Part shown: piece by piece, positions 38,541 through 50,600 of the stretch | How positions within the stretch are numbered: position 1 is the stretch's first letter | Layout: every line of letters starts with the position of its first letter | From: Liolophura sinensis | Lineage: Eukaryota; Mollusca; Polyplacophora; Chitonida; Chitonidae | Assembly: GCF_032854445.1 (NCBI RefSeq) | Contig: NC_088302.1 | Location: 32,271,979 to 32,335,978, forward strand | Length of the DNA stretch: 64,000 nt | Direction of reading: 5' to 3' | Translations under genes and position numbers: made by a program | Notes under the pieces: generated by a model | Databases searched by the model: none | Seen by the model: the letters and a program-made list of their open reading frames with translations, nothing else | What the model was told of the DNA's origin: nothing

Positions 38541-40339
38541 ACAAATATGCTCACTTTCGAAGACAATTAGTCTTCAATAAATAATAAGTTCACACGGGCA
38601 AACTCTTTAAATACCCTCTGCAACTGTTCAACAAACAGGCAAGACAGGGTAGTGGGAGGTGGCCCATTACCACCCCTTCCTTACCCGCCTACTGGCTGAA
38701 ACCCCCTACCAAGGTGCACAAAGCAGAAACCATGTGGGTGAAACAATTAACAGCTTGTCTATGTTTCTAGATCTTTTAGAAAATGTAAATGTACCTGATC
38801 AGATTATGTGATAAGTAATATAGTACATGTAATTACTTTGGCTTTCACAAATTTATCCAACATGAGAAATTAAGATAATCTTTGTCATATAAGCAGCAAA
38901 AGTTAAACCATTAAACTACCCAAAGTATAGTTGAATGTTTTTAATATTAAAGGATTCATGAAAAAATATTGGTTTTATTTCTTAATATGCAGTTCAGGAA
39001 GTGAACTAACACATATAGAAGTAAACAAAGTTTCTTTATCTTGTTCTTTGAGGGTAACCATGGCTTTAAACTACATGTAGTCTTCCTAAGGCCTCAGTAC
39101 TCAGTCCAAAAATTAAGTATCCTGCAGTCAAGTATGTTGAAACACCAATGGTGATAGCTGATATCTCAAAATTTTGTGGGTGAAGAGACTAAACAAGTGG
39201 ATGCTAAGTTGTTCCTGAGTGAATTCACAGTTAATAACATTTCTGACAAGGAAATATGCAGAAAAAATAGGAGTAATTAAAAGATATACAAAATATCCCC
39301 CCCCTCTAAAAAGGCAATTTTTCCCCTGTAATTTTCTTTATTTCTCCCATAACCATAATGATTATTTACATGTTATAGTTACTTTTCATGAAACCTTTCA
39401 TTACCCACTGTTTGAAATATCCGCCTACAAGTATAGGACCTATAATAATACTCAAAAACATTCCTCAAAACTCCTTCTTGGCATCTTCTTAGATTCTCTT
39501 TCTTTTTCCAAAATTTCTGAACTTAACTGCTCATTGACTGTAGCACATACAGGAGTACAGTGTGCATTCATACCAAACCTAGAGCAATAAATAATGCACA
39601 CAGTTAGCTTGACTACGCACAGTACAGGAGACTTTTTCAAACATTCACATAACTGTTTGTATGAGCTAGTCAATTATCAGAGTCAATTGTCATCAATCAT
39701 TAAGAAGAAGTGCTACAAAGAATGATATCTTTCATAATTACCATGACAGCTTAGCTTTATGGCATTACCTGAAAGATTTAGCTGTCATCTGTGTGAGTCG
39801 AGCTTAAGTGACAGCTGGCAGGCGTCCCCAAATATGACTGTGAGCAATGTAAGCTGGATACAGCCCTGATCTAGTCCACTGTGGCATCAACTCTGTGTTT
39901 TCTCTACCAGTGTTACATGTAAGCAGAGGTTTAACACAGCTGTAAACCAATGAGCACAAACCACATCAAATGCCAACAGGAGCCTACCTCTTTAGCTGCT
40001 GTTTTTCTGCCACAGTTTCCATGGAAACCAAACGCTAAACATAATCTAAAGCCAGACATGAATCTGATCTTGTGTCATGCACAAAGCCAGACTCAAAAGC
40101 TTTTCACATCTTCACTGTCAGTCGTGTTGACGTCAGACCACCTGTTGATATTGATGATGGTCAAGCACCTAAACATCTTGTGTAAGAGATAAGTCTGAAA
40201 GCACATACACTCATCATGTGCACATTAAAAATCATGCAGATACTTAAATGGAGGAAAACAGTAAAATAGTATATTAAATTTTAAAGCAAAGGTTTGTCAA
40301 ATGTGTGTTTAAACTTACATACATGTAGCTTATGTTGGC

Positions 40340-40500
40340 TTTCTCAACAGTGGTATTTGGGAATGTCTGGCAGCAAAATGCGTATGGCTGTGGGTTTCTC
40401 CCAAGCTCTGCCTGGTTTCCTCCCATGGGAACAATAATAATTATAAGTGAAATAAGTGAGTAAGGTGTGTCATAAAGCACCAACCAAATAAATAAGTGAA
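40340..40500 (+). repeat. SINE family A, old 3' copy
   Basis: CGTATGGCTGTGGGTTTCTC, CAAGCTCTGCCTGGTTTCCT and AAAGCACCAACCAAATAAAT follow family A order. The 38541-40339 and 40501-41232 stretches contain nothing else I can support. Confidence 0.65.
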
Positions 40501-41232
40501 AGTTTTCTTGAATTGTGGTCAACACTTCATGTATCTGTATTTGTTAAATATTCCATATTACATTAGGTCATTAAAAGAAACCTCTCAGAGTTATTCTGGA
40601 AATGAAATCCCATGGCTTACATGTATTGTCCTGTATACAAGTTTTCATCCTATCTGGTGATTCTTTGTTAAGCTACAAAATTCTTAGCATAATGCAAAAG
40701 CATATATACCCCCAAAAAAATAAAATAATATTTGACATTTCAATATTTCAACACAATTTTATTTGTCATCTTCAGGATACATGAAGATGACAATTAAAAT
40801 TTTGTGAAATACATAGTTTTTTTCGCAGTATCTATGCTTTTACATTATGCTAAGAATTATTGGTGGATTAACATGGTTTCTATGACAAGCCAAAGCTGTA
40901 CTTCTCTTGATGTATCCATATTCTGAAGTTACAATTAGCTCTGTGGTCTGTAAGCCAATGAGACAACAGAATTCTGGGAATCCCCTTTTGTCTCCAACAC
41001 AACGTTACATATTACACAAGCCCTTTTGTAGTTCCAGACATGTAACACAGTGGCCCAACTATAAGAATTACAATGCGAAAACAAGATCAAAAGTGCTGCA
41101 GGATATTTTGAACCTCCAGCTCCTTGTGCAGTAGTTTTATTTTTATAGTATGGATAGTATGGTACCTTGCATCCTGATAACTGCATATTGTGCCTCATAT
41201 AAAGCATGGTGCCAGATTGAGACAAACTCTTT

Positions 41233-41490
41233 TGAGTGAGTGAGTGAGTGCTTAGGGTTCAACGTAATACTTAACAATTTTTCAGTCATATGATGGGGAA
41301 GGATTTCTTAGAGTGTATGTATGCGTAATGTGCCTCCTTGTTGCAGGACGGATATACACCACTCTTTTATCTAGTGCTGCTTCACTGAGACGACTTACCG
41401 AAGGCAAGCAAGCCGCCCACTAAGCCATACTGATACGGGCCGGCCAGTCGCTGCACTAACCCCTTAAAGCTGAACGCCAAGCTTAGCGGA
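41233..41490 (-). repeat. SINE family B, ACTC-tailed copy
   Basis: GAGTGAGTGAGTGAGTGCTT tail on plus, then TTTTTCAGTCATATGATGGG, ATGTGCCTCCTTGTTGCAGG, CTAGTGCTGCTTCACTGAGA and AAAGCTGAACGCCAAGC. It is the best-preserved body of the family in the window. The tRNA-like head is cut off near 41490. Confidence 0.85.
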
Positions 41491-41743
41491 GATACATATG
41501 TGCGACAAAGAGAGCAATGTGAATACAGAATGCATTGAAGGCCATACATTATTACCTCCAGACAATAAAGATGTCCAAGTAGTCGAACATGGAGGCTCCC
41601 AAGTATTTGTATCTCTCTGTTTAGTGTACATGTGTACTATTAGTTGCTTGGAAAGAAGGCATTCAGAGAACACTGGTAGCTGGCCTGATTAAGAAGTTCA
41701 TAAAACTGCATAATTTTTAAGCCAGGTGATATGTTCAAATACT

Positions 41744-41885
41744 GGGCCCACATTCACAAAGTGTTGTACAACATTTTTTTATCGTACATTTGTCATACAA
41801 TATTTTGTACGTCAGTATTATTTTGCTGCTGTCCTGTATCTATGATTACCATACATGTACGACATCATTGTGAAACTTGGCCCTG
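41744..41885. mobile_element. 142-bp MITE-like element with ~30-bp inverted ends
   Basis: The left end GGGCCCACATTCACAAAGTG is matched by the reverse complement of the right end, CAGGGCCAAGTTTCACAATG. The ends continue into GTTGTACAAC / GTCGTACATG. It has no coding capacity. Family C repeat sequence (41890-42003) follows immediately. Confidence 0.65.
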
Positions 41886-41889
41886 ACCT

Positions 41890-42003
41890 CTAAAGCAAAA
41901 TGACGTAGAATGACACTCATACTGTCATACGCATATAGATATGGGTGCAAAATTGCTGCTGTGGCGTTAAGCCATAATCATTCATTCATTCATTCATTCA
42001 TAA
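41890..42003 (+). repeat. Dispersed repeat family C with (ATTC)n tail
   Basis: It ends GCTGCTGTGGCGTTAAGCCA then TAATC and ATTC repeats, as at 4370-4476. Confidence 0.55.
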
Positions 42004-44714
42004 ACATATATCACTGTCACAACTATGATTGTTTATCATATGCGTAAGGATTACAGAACAGTGACCTCATATGTTATGGAGTTGTAAATCATTGTGATGG
42101 TTAAAGACACTGTGGCCACTGCAACTCTATGATTGGCCAAAAACTTTAACAAAACTGGACACCATCAGCATCTGATCCTCCTCTCATAATACCACTCCTT
42201 ACTTCGTACAGGCGAGCTCAAAAAAAGGACACAATTTCAATTACTCACTATAAACTTCTCTTAGACAGGCTCTGAAAATACAATTGTTTTCATGAAGAGA
42301 TGTGATTGCCATGAGCTTTGGCAAGTCCATGCTTCAGCAAGTCTCAAAACAGGTTGGTTAAATAAACAGACCACACAGCTGATGTTGACTTATGCTAAGG
42401 AAGTTTTAATGCGAGTGTGAACAGCAGAAAATATTCCTTACAATCAATCCGACAAATCTGGGCTTTTTCCACACTACACGCTCCAACAAAGGAAAAAACA
42501 GTAAAAATAAGGTACCAATCATTTTCTCTCCCAACAAGTGATGGTGCAGTAAATATTATATGAACTTCCAAGTCATAAGTTTTTTGTTGCGCCCCCTCAA
42601 ACATGTTGGGTCATCCAATTTCATTTACGATGTACACAGTCTTCTCCCTATCACATCATGTTTTCACTGCAGTAGAATATTTAGCATCACTAAAATAAGA
42701 CAATGTATCCAACTTCAGGCAACTGCTATCCCATTAAATTTAGGCAGCAACAGAGAGATTTTAATATTTTTGCTGTAATGCCTAATGTCTACATACATGT
42801 ACATGGCTTGTGCAGGCCACTGCATACTGAGGGATACTATTGAGGGAGATTACAGTCAATGTAATTGATGTTAAGTCCCTTACTCCAACACCACCACTGC
42901 ACTAAACTTAGTATCGTCTGTGAATCCCATTTAAATTAAAGGGTCTTCTGATATCTGCAAATTTGTTTTCAACCATATCTTGATTTATACTAAACACAAC
43001 CCAACAATGAACACGGTGACGGGCACCGTGCATACTGTACGTATTCACAGGATTATTTTAATAGGCTGGTTGTTGTGTTGTGTAAAATAGGGACAAAGAT
43101 ACAGCCAAATACAGATATGCACATTTTCTGACAAATGCGACATCAGGATACCCTTAACTCAGGAGACCGTGCTCCAAACGGGTTCATTGGATGACCAGTT
43201 TTCGAGAGGCATAACGAACAAAGAAAGGGACAATGCAGTGCACCAGAGCCCTTTAAACGCATTTCATGAACCGCACTATCAAGGGAATACAGCGCCATTC
43301 ATTTCACCAAGATAGATAAATATAAGTGTAAGCACTATTGAAAGTACAGAAAAATAAATACAAACCTGAGTAGTGATTGCGTCTGTCGTGTTGCAGAAGG
43401 CAGGGGCGAAGCACGCCTCAAATATCGATGCGTTTACGCGTATTCATATATTCCACTCAATCACAGGCTAAATCGCTGTACATGCACTCTAATATACTCA
43501 GAGTCACCAGTTAATACTGTATTACTGCATGCAACTTTAGAAATGAGAGCTAAATGAATCATTTGCTGTGTTAAATAACAGTTTGTCAATATTGGAGAAC
43601 TATGTTCGCCCAATAATTTATCGTCTGCTTATTTTCTCTTGCGGTGACAAAAGGTAGGCCTATAGGGCCTACACCATCGAGTGTAGGCCTGCACCGAGGT
43701 CGATGAGGTTGTTATATAAATTAGACCGTTTGGGGCGAATGTAGGGCCGTAAGACTTACCTTTTACCAGACGAAAGTTAAATCAGCATATTGGAATGCTT
43801 TTCTCTGACATTCAGTGAAATAGATAGAATATAATTAAAGACGTGCAGCATAGAGAGTCAAACCAGAGCAGCGACGACTGTGATAGCTATCAAATGGCTA
43901 CACGTAACCGGTGAAATACGGCCTCTGGTCAATTTACCTCAGTCTGAGTTTTATTCTAACTGTTGATATAAATGCATAAATAGTAGCAAATTTACACAAC
44001 CCCGAGCACCATGGCTTAAGCAGAAATAGGTGAAAGAAAAAAAATATGCAGTGATGTTGATGTTGACTCAAAATGCTGTGTTGTCATCATATTTAACATA
44101 CAAACATTTTTTTCACAAGAGATTCTTGGATGACTATATACATGTGTACGTGTTGACCTACTTGCCAATACCAGTACAGTAGGCCTACCCGTAGTTATTG
44201 GTAGCAAAATCCGTGCATATGACCAGGTTACTTCTGGTATCGGGACTTAGTATTTAGCGGTCATTTCACCTTAACTTTGAAATCAGAATTGAACTGTTAC
44301 CGGGCTAGGCGTACCATGTTCTTTAAAATATTTGGATACGCCAAAATGTACATGGGTAGCCATGAATACGGCGTATTCCAAATGTTCCACAACCAACGGT
44401 CGGTGCACTCGGACTAACGGACTAAGATTAATGACATTCCAAGACTTAGAACAATAGACCTACTATAGGAACGGAAAGTCTTTCTCGCCTAAAAAAAAAT
44501 CGATATAATATAAGCAGAACGTAATTCAATTACTATGATATGTCGACATTAATTGTTAAGGAAGGGAGGAAGAAATCTTCAGTGCAATGCACGAAAGACT
44601 TCTTCACTATATGGGTATACTGCCACAGGCAACTGAAGTAAATTGAAGATAGTGAATGCGTGTTTTTCTTAAAATCGACACACATTAGCTCCATTTCAGT
44701 GTCGACTGTTAAAT
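42004..44714. other. Gene-free stretch with a CpG-bearing patch
   Basis: No coding exon is convincing. The patch 43380-43445 is richer in CpG than its surroundings (several CGCG/GCGTTTACGCG sites). On the minus strand it ends in ACTCAG followed by GTTTGTAT, a possible splice donor. It could be an untranslated first exon of the TRMT9B-like gene 12 kb downstream, which is only a guess. Confidence 0.35.
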
Positions 44715-44835
44715 ACGTTTATATATTTATTTATTTGATTGGATTTTACGCCGTTCTCCAAAATATTTCACATATATGCGACGACGGTCACTGGAGAGGG
44801 ACTGGTAAAATAAACACAGTGGTGGAGTATTTTCG
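44715..44835 (-). repeat. SINE family A, 3' fragment
   Basis: TTTATTTATTTGATTGGATT, TTACGCCGTTCTCCAAAATA and CATATATGCGACGACGGTCA match the reverse complement of the family A tail end. Confidence 0.75.
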
Positions 44836-45176
44836 ATACTGTGAGTGGTATGGCTTACGAGTAGACCTATATCTCCCGAGAGTTTTTTTTACAAAGCTCT
44901 CGCGATACTATATGATAAGTTTGGATTGTTTATAAAGACCGTCTTTGTTCGTTGACAGTTCTTTGCAGCTCGATCAGTAATTTGTTGCAATACACTATCA
45001 TTTCCCGTGCATTTTGTTTAATATATGTGACAACTGTAAGTTACAGTCATGCAATCATACTAAGAATAAATATTCGGGTAAAATTTGACGGCACATCCAA
45101 ATTTCAGTTTGGATAAGATAACCAGTCGTGATGAAAATGTGGAGAGATTTTATATTTCTGACAAAATTTTCAAACA

Positions 45177-45370
45177 GAACAGAAATTCACCTTTTCCTCT
45201 TCCGTCATTAAAACATACATCGCAGGAATAGGAATTACTCGTTCATCTCTGTTAATACTCGATACTTTGCAAACAACCAAGCTTCCTTGAATGTGAGACG
45301 CGTGGTATACAAGAGACTGATTGTACCAGACAAACCTTCTGTTCATCCCACGACACTTTGCCAGGGGCCT
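45177..45370 (-). pseudogene. Possible MULE-type transposase fragment
   Basis: The minus strand encodes FVWYNQSLVYHASHI, then VVCKVSSINRDERVIPIPAM and YVLMTEEEKVNF. The last part resembles the stretch after the first catalytic Asp in MULE transposases (typically a PLVYALM-T-KTEE-Y pattern). No catalytic triad can be assigned. The stretch upstream in gene sense, up to 45630, has long overlapping open frames on both strands that I cannot assign. Alternatively it is part of an unknown host exon. Confidence is low. Confidence 0.2.
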
Positions 45371-45635
45371 ATACGCAGATCGTTTATCCAAACATGGAAA
45401 GGAAAATTTCCATCTTGGTGAAGGTGCCCTTCTGGCTGTGGAGTGATGGTGTCGTGCATGGGAAGCAGAACATGTTATTCCCCAGGAATCCGGAGGTTTC
45501 AGCCTGTGGGAGTTCAGTCCGCACGTCACAGATATATACGCCCGCATTCCGGAAATGTTTACGTCCAACTGATTGGAGCATCCTCTGGAAATTCACTGTG
45601 TGATTCGTCCTTTTTCGCTCTGGCCAGGTAAATTG

Positions 45636-47342
45636 GTGTAGGAATAGAAATGATTACTGATTAACTTCAGTTGGGCTGGAAGCCTTGATTGTTATCGCAG
45701 GGCCTCATTTAAATTGTAAGGGATTAAAGACAATAAAGAATCCATTTTTCTTTCTTCATTGGGCGTTGATATGAAGTCCTTTTTTTATCGTCCCTCATCT
45801 TAATCAACTGCTCAAGGTCTACGAGAAACAAATAACTTCATGAAATCCTATATTCATTCAAGACTCTTTGAAGCCTGCTGAAAAGATGTAAAGACAAACA
45901 TTGCCAATAAAATGTACATAGAAAGACTGCTGCAATGCGACAAAGACTTAATAAATTACAATGCTAAGCAGGTATTTTGTGATCATCATTATAGTCTGGA
46001 ACAACATGTAATGTGTACACTGATGTTTACAACAGGTAATTGATTTCGTCGATATGTGAACATATTATGGTGTTTATACCTTGATTTATGTAATTTTATT
46101 TGTATCACTTGTGGTTGAATACGTAAAAACCTAATATTCTCACATACCGAACTTGTTCAGTATTACCACAAGGTGTTGACCAATCAAATGTTTACATGTT
46201 GCTGTGAGCGTGTGCAGTCCCGAGACATTGGCTCTACAGCAAGTACCGTTAAGTTGAGCGTGTAATTGTCAGAAAAAAATATTACACGGCCGAGTGGATT
46301 TTTCTTACCGATAAGAACGAGAACAAAATATACAACTATCATTTGTGAATGAAAAGGTCACTTTCATTCAAAGAAATCCCGGGAAAAACATCTTCTGGAT
46401 TACGACAAGTTGCATCTGGCTTCGTATTGTACAAAAAACTCATGTGGCTGAGCTACTCCAATCAGAATTATGGGTCTACATGTTTGCAAATATTTCTTTG
46501 ACTTTCTCCTTATCCGCGTCATTATATACTTTTACTATTTATAAATCCGAAGATTTAACGTGGAAATTTCCCTCACCTCGGAACACTTGATCTTTCTGAT
46601 GGGTGATAAACGGTTAATGTTTCCCATTCGTTGGATGCAAGTCACTTGTATTTAGTAAATACAAGTTGTGAGTTCAATGGACTCGGATTTGTTTGGGATT
46701 CCCCCACTCAATGGTGATTAAAAACAATCGATAACGCTAGTCTGCTCAGTAAATCTGCCCGTACCTTTAAAAAGTAGAAAAGTTTGTCAGTAACTTGTCA
46801 AAGTTATCAAAGCGACGGTATAGTTTATAAGAAAGAAGTATTGCCTTAAACAACCGACAATCAAACACACACACAAAATAAAGGAATAAAGAAACCTAAT
46901 AAATAAATAAATTTATGGCTAATTTTATGAAATTTCATATCCAAAGTTCGAAATATTAAGTTCTCCAAACATGAATGCATCGATCAGTTATTTGCCATGC
47001 TGATAATCACTTTCAGCGACACTACTCTTGGACGTGAATACCATGCCGGTATGTATAGCTTTGAACTGCATTTGAACTCTTTGTACATGTTCTGAGCGTT
47101 CAGTTGCATAAGATGTAGTTCACTGGAAGACATAACGTTGTGTGAATCAACTTCATATCGTGACGTTATTACAAACGTCAGCAACCAAACGGTGACAAAA
47201 CGATGCAGACATCACGGTACGTCACAAAAATAGGGTGACATCATGATGTTCTGTTGTTCAGTTGAAGAACTTTTCAAAAATGATGAACGGTTCAGGTATA
47301 GAGATCTGAACACGTTTCAAATTTTCAAGACATTAACAAGGA
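45636..47342. other. Gene-free stretch upstream of the ANK-SOCS gene
   Basis: No exon, repeat family or clear promoter motif is recognised. The ankyrin gene's promoter must lie near the right end of this stretch unless a distant 5' exon exists. No TATA box is obvious within about 100 bp of the start codon. Confidence 0.5.
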
Positions 47343-48584
47343 ATGGGTGGATCTCTTTCAAAACAGAAGAAGGATGTCGAGGACATTGTTGTTCTAGAGA
47401 ATCGTAACAGACCAAACTCTCTTTACGACGCTATTGTTCGCAATGATTTGGAACAATGTACCAAAGCCATCGAAGAAGGCGTGGATCTGAACGAAGAACT
47501 GAAGTTTTCATATGGAAAAGCAGATGGCAAACGATCTTTCTGTAAGTATATTCGCACGTTTGCATTGCACCTAGCTTGTATCCACCGAAGAGAAGTTATT
47601 GTTGAAGAGCTCTTGAATTCTGGTGCAAATCCATGCATGGAAGATTACATGGGGCGGCAACCAATATCCTTGGTTCTTTTATATTGGCCCAGAATACACT
47701 TCTTCGATAATACTTCTGGTCTCACAAAACAAGAAAGTGATTACCAGCTGTACATAAAACAACAACACAGGAAATCGGAGAGATGCTTGCGGGCTCTTTT
47801 GGCACACGGAATTAATCCAGACGACATTTGCACGAAACAAGAAAGCAGGTCGCCTTTGCATCTTTGTGCAAAATACAACTTGACTTTGGCGATATCTGTA
47901 CTGGTAGAAAGAGGAGCGAACATTGACATCAGGGACGTGAACCTCCGAACTCCACTGATTCTTGCAGCTAAGCTCGGCAATTCGTCGACAGTAGAAGTCC
48001 TTTTGAGACTTGGAGCGGACGCAAACGCCCAAGACGAAAAAGGGTGTTCAGCCGCTCATTATGTCAGTGCAACGGACGAATCGCCATCCACAAATTTACT
48101 GAAGTGGCTCATCGCTTACGGAGCGAGGGTTAATTGTACCGACGAAGACGGAAACACACCATTACACTACGCTGCGCGGTCAGGACGGGAGAACTGTATA
48201 GACTTGTTGCTCAACAACATGGCGGATCCGGATGTTCGCAACAGAGAAGGAGAAACACCGCTTTTTGTTTTGCTTAACCAGGGCGGAAACGGAACGTGTG
48301 TTTATGCATTCCGTCGCCTCTTATCCGAGAGCAGGCAACCTAGCATTCTCAACAAGACCTATGCGTTCCCAACCAACGTGGATGCCCCTTTCTACGCTCC
48401 ACTGGTGGAGGAATTGGTGAACGCATCTGTAAACCCATCCACCCTGCAGTGGCTGAGCAGACATGCCGTTAGGCGAACTCTGGGAAGACAACGACTCAAT
48501 CCAACAGACGTTATGACTTTGCCATGTCCACAGTTTTACAAGAACTATGTCATGCTGAACAGTGATGTTTTTACTAGGAATTAA
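47343..48584 (+). CDS. Ankyrin-repeat protein with N-myristoylation signal and SOCS box (ASB-like), intronless
   Basis: One uninterrupted frame of 413 residues. MGGSLSK at the start fits the N-myristoyltransferase pattern (Gly2, Ser6, Lys7), so membrane anchoring after Met removal is predicted. Ankyrin repeats sit at about 73-103 (FALHLACIHRREVIVEELL), 169-200 (SPLHLCAKYNLTLAISVLV), 202-233 (TPLILAAKLGNSSTVEVLL), 235-268 and 270-301 (TPLHYAARSGRENCIDLLL), with a start of another at 303. A charged insert (about 104-165) splits the first from the second. Residues 366-405 form a SOCS box: LQWLSRHAVRRTLG as the elongin-BC box and LPCP as the Cul5 box. This order is that of ASB proteins, substrate receptors of Cullin-5 ubiquitin ligases; the substrate is unknown. 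Lack of introns suggests an old retrocopy or an intron-poor family. It is convergent with the thioester-protein gene. Confidence 0.88.
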   Translation: MGGSLSKQKKDVEDIVVLENRNRPNSLYDAIVRNDLEQCTKAIEEGVDLNEELKFSYGKADGKRSFCKYIRTFALHLACIHRREVIVEELLNSGANPCMEDYMGRQPISLVLLYWPRIHFFDNTSGLTKQESDYQLYIKQQHRKSERCLRALLAHGINPDDICTKQESRSPLHLCAKYNLTLAISVLVERGANIDIRDVNLRTPLILAAKLGNSSTVEVLLRLGADANAQDEKGCSAAHYVSATDESPSTNLLKWLIAYGARVNCTDEDGNTPLHYAARSGRENCIDLLLNNMADPDVRNREGETPLFVLLNQGGNGTCVYAFRRLLSESRQPSILNKTYAFPTNVDAPFYAPLVEELVNASVNPSTLQWLSRHAVRRTLGRQRLNPTDVMTLPCPQFYKNYVMLNSDVFTRN

Positions 48585-48926
48585 AGTTTAGGTAAATTTT
48601 AAAAGGTCAATGTTTAATATTTATTTTAAAAAATATTTATTAATATTTAACCGACACAGTGTTTATCGGCTGTTCTGACGTAAGTCTTCCATGTGTAAAT
48701 AGTGTAAAATATTCAATTCTCTGCAAATATATTTGGATTGTAGATATAGCGTATTTGATTTGCAAAGTGTAAAGACGCAGTACAGATGTCTGCATTACAT
48801 ATTTACTTAGTAATATATCTATTATTTCATGACAATGATATTGTGACCGTCTGTAATTTATTCTCGCAAGTGTGGTTGTGATAATGTCGATTAAATATAC
48901 ACATTTAATATAGTGATTCATCGTGA

Positions 48927-48932
48927 AATAAA
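48927..48932 (+). terminator. Poly(A) signal of the ANK-SOCS gene
   Basis: AATAAA 343 bases after the stop codon in an AT-rich 3' stretch. It is followed by AGATTCGTACTTTGAGCCCG, a segment copied again at 49617. Confidence 0.5.
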
Positions 48933-48999
48933 GATTCGTACTTTGAGCCCGATGTGTGCTATATTGTAGTTGCTGATCCTGATATTCATGCACTGGATT

Positions 49000-49100
49000 T
49001 TTACTTAAACCATACTTAAGAATGTTTCACTGTTAAAATGGCGGTCATATTTATGGTGAGAGAAAGCTTAGTGCACGGAGTAAACAAACAGCCTTTGTCA
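49000..49100 (-). repeat. SINE family A, 3' fragment
   Basis: TTTACTTAAACCATACTTAA, GAATGTTTCACTG and TTTATGGTGAGAGAAAGCTT fit a diverged family A 3' body on minus. Confidence 0.55.
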
Positions 49101-49616
49101 AATTACTGAATAACTTTCCCACTTGTGACGTCCAAACTTGTTCATCATTTTGTTAGAGTACAAGTGGTGTTCAACGAACGAAGGCAATGCAAACATGGCT
49201 GTTCAACCACTTATTCTCACCAATGTACCAGGACAATTAGAGCGAACAAATCTACAAAATTCTTCGATAGCACAAATAAACTTCTACATATAACGAATGA
49301 ATTGTGACTGACAAGCCAGAACCTTGTATAGATATGCAGCGCTAATACTTCATCTCATTGAAGAGAAATCGTTTTATGCACAGGTCAAAAGGTCGACAAA
49401 AACTTAGCCTGGTTTTTTTTTTTTTTTGCTTTTGGTTGATGGGTTTAAGTCACTTTCAACATTGATAGGACATATCACGACCGATCGGACATGTATGAGT
49501 CATATATCTAGCTGCATTCGCTCTTGCATCTTCATAGTTCAAAGGCTTTTCGTGTTACGTGACAACCCAATGTATGGTTTCATCAGCGCAACAGAGTGTA
49601 CGACACAAATACTAAA

Positions 49617-49720
49617 GATTCATGCTTTGAGCCCGATGTGTGCTATATAAATACTAAAGATTAGACATATCTAACAACGACACAGATACTAAAGATTAGA
49701 CATATCTAACAACGCAGTGA
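49617..49720. repeat. Copy of the ANK gene 3' flank plus 35-bp tandem repeat
   Basis: The roughly 33 bp around TTTGAGCCCGATGTGTGCTA occur at 48932-48964 and again at 49617-49649. Directly after the second copy, ACTAAAGATTAGACATATCT plus AACAACG occurs twice in tandem. Confidence 0.8.
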
Positions 49721-49789
49721 GGCCGTTTTTCATATTTTGAAGACGTTTTAATAAATTTATGAGTAGGAAATTTACAAATGGCATTCCAA

Positions 49790-50600
49790 TAAGGATACAT
49801 ATGTTCATTCATAAACGATGTAGTTCCAAAGAAGCTGTGTATGTTCATTTATAAACGATGTAATACAAACAAAACTCTGTATGTTCATTCATAAACGATC
49901 TTGTACCAAATAAGCTGTAAATGTTCATTAACAATCGACCTTGTACCAGAAAGACTCTATATGTTCATTCATAAACGATGTAGTGCTAAAGAAGTCCTGT
50001 ATGTTTATTCATAAACATTCTAGTATCAAATAAGCTGTATGCGTTCATTAACAATCGATCTTGTACCAGAAAGGCTCTATATGTTCATTCATAAACGATG
50101 CAGTGCTAAAGAAGTCCTGTATGTTTATTCATAAAAATTCTAGTATCAAATAAGCTGTATGTGTTCATTAACAAACGATCTAGTACCAGAAAGACTCTAT
50201 ATGTTCATTCATATACGATGTAGTGCTAAAGAAGTCCTGTATGTTTATTCATAAACATTCTAGTATCAAATAAGCTGTATGTGTTCATTAACAAACGATC
50301 TAGTACCAGAAAGGCTCTATATGTTCATTCATAAACGCTGTAGTGCCAAAGAAGCTGTAGCTATAAAGAAGCCGTGTATGTTCATTCATAAGCCATGTAG
50401 TACCAAACACGCTGTGTATGTTCATTCATAGACGATCTAGTACCAGAAAGGCTGTATATATACATTAACAAACGATCTAGTACCAGAAAGGCTGTATACA
50501 TTCATTAACAAACGATCTAGTGCCAGAATGGCTTTATATGTTCATTCATAAACAATATATTACTCAAAAAAGGCTGTATATGTTAATATAGTACCGAATC
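49790..50600. repeat. 40-bp minisatellite with 120-bp higher-order repeat
   Basis: About 20 units of a 40-bp motif (ATGTTCATTCATAAACGATG then TAGTACCAAA-like) fill the stretch. Between about 49961 and 50330 three unit types alternate in fixed order. They end AAGTCCTGT, AAGCTGTAT and AAGGCTCTAT, giving a 120-bp period repeated about three times. It lies between the convergent ANK-SOCS and thioester-protein genes. Stops in all frames argue against coding. Confidence 0.92.
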
